A stretch of DNA of 11,487 nt from Candidatus Thorarchaeota archaeon (GTDB lineage: Archaea; Asgardarchaeota; Thorarchaeia; Thorarchaeales; Thorarchaeaceae): positions 1-11,487 of the forward strand of contig JABCSP010000043.1 of the NCBI GenBank assembly GCA_018238825.1, given 5' to 3'. The notes below the pieces were generated by a model. The model did not search any database and was not told the DNA's origin. It saw nothing but the letters and a program-made list of their open reading frames with translations. Positions 6,634 to 11,487 of this stretch are shown piece by piece. Within the stretch, counting starts at the first letter, position 1. Every line of letters begins with the position of its first letter. The position numbers and the translations under genes are program-made.

Positions 6634-6637
6634 CTCC
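6634..6637 (-). promoter_or_regulatory. Ribosome binding site supporting the TTG start of PAP2
   Basis: GGAG (within AAGGAGAG on the minus strand) is 9 nt before TTG 6624. No in-frame ATG is available nearby. Confidence 0.5.
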
Positions 6638-6686
6638 TTCAATAATCTCATGAATTTGGCAAGACAAAAAGGTGTCTGTTCATTGA

Positions 6687-6700
6687 CAAAAGCTTATAGT
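6687..6700. promoter_or_regulatory. Putative divergent archaeal promoter, TATA element usable on both strands
   Basis: AAAAGCTTATAGT reads as an A-rich BRE plus CTTATAG on the plus strand. At archaeal spacing it would start the pepD transcript near 6722, about 19 nt before the ATG. The complementary strand reads CTATAAG and could serve PAP2, with a leader of about 45 nt. This is the best TATA candidate in the 116-bp divergent gap. Confidence 0.42.
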
Positions 6701-6740
6701 GTATGATTTAGTCTGGAAAGATTAGAAAGAGGTTTTTTTA

Positions 6741-8249
6741 ATGGTTCTAGAAAATCTTGAGCCCAAGGCTGTCTGGGAGATTTTTGAATACGTATTCTCT
6801 GTAACTCCTAGGGAATCTAAGAAGGAAGAAAAAATCAGAGCAAAGTTGAAGTCGTGGATACCCGAACGTGCCAAGTCATTAGGTATCAGTCTTACACTCT
6901 CTGAAGATGAAGCTGGCAATATTCTAGTTAAGAAACCAGCATCACCAGGAATGGAATCTGCTCCCTCTCTACTTCTTCAGGGTCACATGGACATGGTATG
7001 CGAAACTAATCGCGAAGAAGGATTTGATTTCGATAACAATCCGATACCCGTTAGAATTCAGGACAATGGCGAATGGGTAGATGCAGATGGTACAACGTTA
7101 GGTGCAGATAATGCGATTGGGGTTTCAATTGCTCTTGCTTTACTACTTGACACTGAACTGACACATGGCCCTCTAGAACTTCTTATCACCGTGGATGAAG
7201 AAACTGGCTTGAACGGAGCCTTCGCTCTAGATATAGAGAAAATGGGCATTGAAAGTAAGCTCCTAATTAACGTCGACTCAGGAGACCTCGGAACCATAAC
7301 TATTGGTTCAGCTGGTGGTGGCGATACAACATTCAAGAGAAAGTTTACTTTGAAAGAACCTACTGGAAACCTCGTCTTCTTTGAATTGAATGTGTCCGGT
7401 CTATTCGGAGGTCACTCAGGAGTAGATATCCACAAGCATCGTGCAAACGCAAACAAGCTAATAGCTCGAATGTTATTTTCTCTCACACTTCAGACGGATG
7501 TTTTCCTCTCTTCGTGGAATGGTGGTAGTAAACACAATGCAATCACTCGTGAATCTACAGTTAGGTTTGCAATACCCACTGAGAAACAGAATGCCGCAGA
7601 TGTTCTTCTTGATGAGATTAGTAAAGATATCTTGAGCTATTACAAGAGTGAGGAAAAAGGTGCAGAACCACTTGAGCCCGATATTGAAATCAAGTGGAAC
7701 CCGGTTGAAGGCGCCCCTATCTGTTCAGCAGAAGTTTCAGGTACAATCATCTCCTCAGTAAACCTCCTCCATCAAGGTCCAATCAGCTTCTCACCAAGTA
7801 TTGAAGGTCTTGTTGAAACTTCAAATAATGTCGCAATTATAGAAACCAATGATTCAGACATGAGCTTGCAGATGAGCACTCGGAGCAGTATTGATTCAGA
7901 GCTTGAAGAATTCCGGAAGAAGTTGGCTTCTCTCGGCCAATTGACTGGTTGGAAAGTCATTCAAAAATCACCATATCCTGGATGGACTCCTAAGCCAAAG
8001 AATCCATTTACATCATTCTTTCGTTCTCATTATGAGAAGTTTGTGGATGAAGTGAAGATAGAAGCAATCCATGCAGGTCTAGAATGTGGTATCATTGGTT
8101 CAAAGATACCTGGAATACAAATGGTTGCGCTTGGGCCCACTGAAAAAGACTTACACACTCCAGATGAGAAAGTTTTGATCTCGGATATTATAGTCGTCTA
8201 TGAACTACTTGTATCAGTTATCAAAGATATTTCGAATCTTCAATTGTGA
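6741..8249 (+). CDS. pepD: Aminoacyl-histidine dipeptidase (PepD/carnosinase type, peptidase family M20C)
   Basis: Cytoplasmic dinuclear zinc dipeptidase that cleaves Xaa-His and related dipeptides, scavenging amino acids. The 502-aa length matches PepD (about 485-500 aa). Metal and catalytic residues are visible in order: H82 with D84 in QGHMDMV, D123 in TLGADNAIGVS, the E153-E154 pair in TVDEETG, D179 in INVDSGD, and a C-terminal H472 in DLHTPDE. The inserted dimerisation/lid domain begins near residue 195 and contains GLFGGHSGVDIHKHRANA. GAGGT at 6729-6733 is 7 nt before the ATG. There is no signal peptide. It is transcribed alone, divergent from PAP2 and convergent with the AOR gene 3 nt away. 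M20C enzymes are best known from bacteria, so an archaeal copy may reflect old transfer. Exact dipeptide preference is unknown. Confidence 0.92.
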   Translation: MVLENLEPKAVWEIFEYVFSVTPRESKKEEKIRAKLKSWIPERAKSLGISLTLSEDEAGNILVKKPASPGMESAPSLLLQGHMDMVCETNREEGFDFDNNPIPVRIQDNGEWVDADGTTLGADNAIGVSIALALLLDTELTHGPLELLITVDEETGLNGAFALDIEKMGIESKLLINVDSGDLGTITIGSAGGGDTTFKRKFTLKEPTGNLVFFELNVSGLFGGHSGVDIHKHRANANKLIARMLFSLTLQTDVFLSSWNGGSKHNAITRESTVRFAIPTEKQNAADVLLDEISKDILSYYKSEEKGAEPLEPDIEIKWNPVEGAPICSAEVSGTIISSVNLLHQGPISFSPSIEGLVETSNNVAIIETNDSDMSLQMSTRSSIDSELEEFRKKLASLGQLTGWKVIQKSPYPGWTPKPKNPFTSFFRSHYEKFVDEVKIEAIHAGLECGIIGSKIPGIQMVALGPTEKDLHTPDEKVLISDIIVVYELLVSVIKDISNLQL

Positions 8250-8252
8250 AAC

Positions 8253-10073
8253 TCAAGCGAAACCATCAATTCCGAGAATCTTCAGCTTCTCTTTTGGTGG
8301 TTTCCCTGTCTTCCTATCCCACCCTCGAAATTCATACCACGTATTCAATTGTGCGTCAATATCAGGAATATGACCTTCTGTTGGTCCCTCAAGAGCCGTC
8401 ATAACGATAGCAGGCATCTTCTCGTTAGATGTATCATATCCGAGCTTTAAATTGAGCAAACGCATCATTGTGAAAATCCTTTCACCAGTCAGAATCATAT
8501 CTTCTACTGAAATCTTCCATCCTGTGACAAGTTGCATGAATTTAGTGAGTTCATCTCCACTTAATGGATAGAAGTTACATATCACTGTAGAATTTGTCAG
8601 ACATCTGAAATGCTGATGCTTTGCAACAACATCTGCTTCGTTGGCGAATCTATCCTCGCTCTCAATATCAAATGCCTCGTTAGATTGTCCCATCTGCACA
8701 TTAAACATGTCAGCAGTCATATGGCATGCACCACGAGGTGATGTTGCGTATCCAACCGCCAATCCGGAAAATCCTCTAGGATCATGTTGTGGAAACTCAA
8801 GACCATTTACTTGAGCAGCTAGATCTGCAAACCCAAATTTCTCACCGAATTCGAGAGATCCCTCTGCCATGAGGTTTCCAATGCCTTCTCTTTTTGCTAT
8901 CTTATCCGCGAAAGCAAGTGCTGAATCAATCTCTCCCCATTCAGGCGTTATCCCGTCTAAATCTTCAGCTGTGATTTTACCTTCCTTGTACAGATAATAC
9001 GCAAACGCAATTACATTTCCTCCAGAGATTGTATCAAATCCAAGAAGGTCAATGAGCCTATTTGCATAAGCTACTGACTCCACATCATTATTGAGAATAA
9101 GAGACCCTAGGGTTCCTGTTACTTCGAGTTCTGGCCCCGCAAATTTGTCCATCTTGTATTTTCCTTCTGGAATTTCAACTATCCTTCCACAGCCAATCGG
9201 ACAACGATAGCAAGCACTCTTACCAACCAGTATCGTTTCCTTCACAGTTGTCCCGCTAAGATTGTAAGTATCGAATTCACCAACCTGATAATATCCCGCA
9301 GGAAATGAACCATACATCATACTAGCCATATCTGTATAACCTGATGTTCCCAAGTCTGAGAACATACGGAATGTTGGGTCTTCCTTGAACTCTGCATTGA
9401 GTTCGATAGCGTACGCAAGAAGCTCGTCCGCCTTAGACACTGGAACTTTTCTATCAGAGCCATGAATTACAATCGCTTTGAGTTTCTTTGACCCCATAAC
9501 CGCTCCTTGACCAGTCCTACCTGCGGCTCGGTGATGGTCCACAAGGATACATGCGTACTTGACTAGATTCTCACCAGCTATTCCGATTCGTGCGACTCCT
9601 GCGTTCCGGTGTCCAGTTTCTTTCTTTAGCATCTCCCACGTTTCTTCGGTATCTTTGCCCCATAGATGGGATGCATCTTGTATCTTTACTTCTGAGTCTT
9701 CGATGAGTAAATAGCATGGTTTTTCTGAAACTCCGGTGATGATGATTCCATCATAACCTGCAAATTTCAGGTCTGCTCCAAGATGGCCTCCTACTGTGCT
9801 GTAACCCAGAAGTCCAGTCTTTGGGGATTTCGAACAGAATGTTGATTTGCCACTTGTAGGGACACTAGTCCCAGTAAATGGGCCCGTCAAGAACATCAAG
9901 GGATTATCCGGACCTAGTGGATCTGTATCAGCATCAACTTGGTCATAGAGCAACCGTGCTCCTAGACCTGCACCTCCGATGAATTGCTTCAGTAAGTTTT
10001 CATCTAGAGTTTCAACAGTAGTTTCTCCAGACGTTAAATTGACATTGAGGATTTTACCTCGATAACCATTCAC
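8253..10073 (-). CDS. Tungsten-dependent aldehyde:ferredoxin oxidoreductase (AOR family)
   Basis: Cytoplasmic tungstopterin enzyme that oxidises aldehydes to acids with ferredoxin, or the reverse when ferredoxin is strongly reduced. The 606-aa chain matches Pyrococcus AOR (605 aa). Seen: N-terminal domain with VGGHLGADLKFAGYDGIII (94-112); the pterin/Mg region AGENLVKYACIL and RAAGRTGQGAVMGSKKLKAI (182-201); cluster ligands C288, C291, C295 (CYRCPIGC) at the same numbering as the Pyrococcus enzyme; and the fourth ligand C499. E315 and H451 match the substrate-pocket Glu313 and His448. The first DxxGL(C/D) motif is DLLGFD (342-347). The second is degenerate, NSTVIC (494-499), in place of DxxGLC. 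The start is GTG 10073; GAGGGGG at 10087-10081 is 7 nt upstream. It is 12 nt downstream of the alcohol dehydrogenase in one operon, suggesting an acid-aldehyde-alcohol pathway. Which AOR subtype (AOR, FOR, GOR or other) is unresolved. Confidence 0.95.
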   Translation of the reverse strand: MNGYRGKILNVNLTSGETTVETLDENLLKQFIGGAGLGARLLYDQVDADTDPLGPDNPLMFLTGPFTGTSVPTSGKSTFCSKSPKTGLLGYSTVGGHLGADLKFAGYDGIIITGVSEKPCYLLIEDSEVKIQDASHLWGKDTEETWEMLKKETGHRNAGVARIGIAGENLVKYACILVDHHRAAGRTGQGAVMGSKKLKAIVIHGSDRKVPVSKADELLAYAIELNAEFKEDPTFRMFSDLGTSGYTDMASMMYGSFPAGYYQVGEFDTYNLSGTTVKETILVGKSACYRCPIGCGRIVEIPEGKYKMDKFAGPELEVTGTLGSLILNNDVESVAYANRLIDLLGFDTISGGNVIAFAYYLYKEGKITAEDLDGITPEWGEIDSALAFADKIAKREGIGNLMAEGSLEFGEKFGFADLAAQVNGLEFPQHDPRGFSGLAVGYATSPRGACHMTADMFNVQMGQSNEAFDIESEDRFANEADVVAKHQHFRCLTNSTVICNFYPLSGDELTKFMQLVTGWKISVEDMILTGERIFTMMRLLNLKLGYDTSNEKMPAIVMTALEGPTEGHIPDIDAQLNTWYEFRGWDRKTGKPPKEKLKILGIDGFA

Positions 10074-10080
10074 TCATAGT

Positions 10081-10087
10081 CCCCCTC
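10081..10087 (-). promoter_or_regulatory. Ribosome binding site for AOR, overlapping the upstream stop codon
   Basis: GAGGGGG on the minus strand shares bases with the TGA stop (10088-10086) of the alcohol dehydrogenase and is 7 nt before GTG 10073. This supports the GTG start and translational coupling. A nearby ATG (10077) is out of frame and leads to a stop after seven codons. Confidence 0.6.
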
Positions 10088-11366
10088 AGAAGTCTATTTT
10101 TTTGCCATCAAACATATACTCATACAACTTTCGAAGCTCATTGCTGTCAGTATTTCGAGGATTCATTGTTAAACTAGAATCCATCATAGCAAACTCCACA
10201 AGTTTCTCTAAACCTGCTTTGAAATCCTTTTTCTTGACGCCTGCTTCTTTGAAGCTAGTTGGACTTCCAATCTTTACCATTAATTCTCGAATCGCTTCTG
10301 CAAATTTCATTGAGGTGGCTACATCATCCTTCTCTCTAATTCCGATGAGCCCGGCAAGTTCTGAATATTGAGCTGCCGTCTCTTCACACTCTGTGCAATT
10401 AAATTCGATAGTATACGGTAACGCCATACCCACTGAGAGTCCGTGATGTGTTCTAAGAACTGAACCCATGCTATGCCCTAGTGAGTGTGCAAGCGCAGCT
10501 TGTGAATTACCAAATGACATTCCTGCAAGGCATGCAGCCACAAGCATCTTCTCTCGCGCTTCTAGGTCTGTAAGATCCTCTATTGATTTTGGAAGCCATT
10601 CGAATACCATCTTCACAGCCTGTAATGAGCTTCCATCTGAAAAATCATTCTTCCATACTGATACGTATCCTTCTATGGCATGTGTAAGTGCATCCATTCC
10701 AGTATAGGCTGTGAGTTCTTTTGGTAGACCAACCACGAATTCTGGATCTAGGATTGCTATATCCGGTGTTAACTCCGGGTTCATAGTAGCAAATTTCCGA
10801 CCAGTTTCGTCATCACGTATCACAATTGCTTTAGTGACCTCTGATCCAGTTCCAGTGGTTGTTGGAATGCAGATGAGCTTCGCTTTGGCTCTAAGACCCA
10901 ATTCATCAAAGGGTGATAGTGACTCCAACTCTACATCAGGTTTTTCATAAAGAACCCAAGCAGCTTTTGCAGTGTCCATGACACTTCCACCACCAATAGC
11001 TATTAAGACTTTTGGTTTAAATTCTTCGCAAATTTTTACGCCTTCTTCAATTGTATTAAGAGGTGCTTCTGGTTCTGCTCCTGACCATATTTTATAGTCC
11101 ATTTGCATGAGATCGAGATATTTAGTTACATTTCCTGCGAATCTCTCTGTAAAAGCATCAGTAATTATCAACGCCCTTCTTTCTCCCTTCTCAATTGTAG
11201 CTTCTAAATAATTTTTAACTAGAAATAAACCTACTTTACCTGCATAAATACGACTCGTGAAAAAATTCGACATAATTCCCCGTAACGCTCTTCCTCCCAT
11301 TAAACCCATCATATCCTTTACTATATCCATTTCGTAAAAAGCTAGTTGTTCTCGTTTTTTATCCAT
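10086..11366 (-). CDS. Iron-containing (group III) alcohol dehydrogenase
   Basis: Cytoplasmic NAD(P)-dependent alcohol dehydrogenase that interconverts alcohols and aldehydes. The 426-aa protein carries the nucleotide-binding GGGSVMD (125-131), the TTTGTGSEVT motif (169-178), and the full metal site D225, H229, H294, H308 (in GMDALTHAIEGY and AHSLGH...HHG), with the same spacing as E. coli FucO (D196, H200, H263, H277). The first roughly 34 residues, methionine- and glycine-rich (DMMGLMGGRALRG), precede the usual family start and are not explained by known motifs. GGTGA at 11378-11374 is 7 nt before ATG 11366. It is the first gene of a two-gene operon; the AOR starts 12 nt after its stop. The pair could reduce acids to alcohols via aldehydes or run in the oxidative direction. 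Substrate chain length cannot be read from the sequence. Confidence 0.95.
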   Translation of the reverse strand: MDKKREQLAFYEMDIVKDMMGLMGGRALRGIMSNFFTSRIYAGKVGLFLVKNYLEATIEKGERRALIITDAFTERFAGNVTKYLDLMQMDYKIWSGAEPEAPLNTIEEGVKICEEFKPKVLIAIGGGSVMDTAKAAWVLYEKPDVELESLSPFDELGLRAKAKLICIPTTTGTGSEVTKAIVIRDDETGRKFATMNPELTPDIAILDPEFVVGLPKELTAYTGMDALTHAIEGYVSVWKNDFSDGSSLQAVKMVFEWLPKSIEDLTDLEAREKMLVAACLAGMSFGNSQAALAHSLGHSMGSVLRTHHGLSVGMALPYTIEFNCTECEETAAQYSELAGLIGIREKDDVATSMKFAEAIRELMVKIGSPTSFKEAGVKKKDFKAGLEKLVEFAMMDSSLTMNPRNTDSNELRKLYEYMFDGKKIDF

Positions 11367-11487
11367 ATTTATTTCACCAATTTTTTTAAATAATACTTTT
11401 AAATTAAATTTCTTGTTCCCATTTTAAATTTAATCTTTAAAATTAATTTTAATCTAACGATTTTTTGAAAATATCTTTGGGAATATT
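11367..11487. other. Very AT-rich intergenic leader upstream of the alcohol dehydrogenase operon
   Basis: About 18 of 121 bases are G or C. It contains GGTGA (11378-11374, minus strand) near the ADH start, several T/A runs that could each act as a TATA element on the minus strand (for example AATTTAATTTAAAAG around 11397-11411), and a 9-bp inverted repeat ATTAAATTT / AAATTTAAT (11403-11411 and 11426-11434). No coding frame is credible. The exact promoter cannot be chosen among the many AT stretches. Confidence 0.55.

Noticed and set aside
1..11487. CRISPR array, tRNA, rRNA, transposase, phage or toxin-antitoxin genes
   Set aside because: Reading both strands showed no regularly spaced repeats, cloverleaf sequences or mobile-element motifs, and nearly all of the window is occupied by the listed genes.

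Overview
The window looks archaeal. It is compact, roughly 40% GC and gene-dense, with short (about 100-120 bp) divergent intergenic regions carrying TATA-like elements rather than bacterial -35/-10 pairs, GGTGA-type ribosome binding sites and frequent TTG/GTG starts. The gene content also fits an anaerobic archaeon: a lipoyl-assembly cluster of the archaeal LipS type and a tungsten aldehyde:ferredoxin oxidoreductase next to an iron-type alcohol dehydrogenase. Something Asgard-like (for example Thorarchaeia) is a guess that I cannot prove without a search.

Layout from left to right. (1) Positions 1-2338, minus strand: a lipoyl-assembly cluster of a two-domain lipoate/octanoate-protein ligase, a LipS2-like radical SAM enzyme, and the beginning of a further gene (probably the LipS1-like partner) cut by the window edge. 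(2) 2444-4923, plus strand: an ABC-2-type exporter made of an ATPase and a 12-TM permease, overlapping by 4 nt (TTGA). (3) 4924-6624, minus strand: an acetoacetate-decarboxylase-family protein lacking the canonical Schiff-base lysine, downstream of a membrane PAP2 phosphatase, with two adjacent hairpins between them. (4) 6741-8249, plus strand: an aminoacyl-histidine dipeptidase (PepD, M20C). (5) 8253-11366, minus strand: a two-gene operon of iron-containing alcohol dehydrogenase followed by aldehyde:ferredoxin oxidoreductase. (6) 11367-11487: a very AT-rich leader (about 15% G+C).

How they work together: the first cluster would attach octanoate or lipoate to a carrier protein such as GcvH and insert sulfur. 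The last operon would interconvert carboxylic acids, aldehydes and alcohols, coupling ferredoxin to NAD(P)H. The middle genes (exporter, ADC-family protein, PAP2, PepD) look like separate housekeeping or accessory units. Both convergent gene pairs have essentially no intergenic space (0 and 3 nt), so transcripts must end inside or run over the opposing gene.

I saw no rRNA, tRNA, CRISPR array, transposon or phage gene, and no intergenic stretch exceeds about 125 bases. I did not find a clearly new multi-gene system. The most noteworthy points are the LipS/Lpl cluster, the lysine-less ADC homologue, and the paired hairpins upstream of it.
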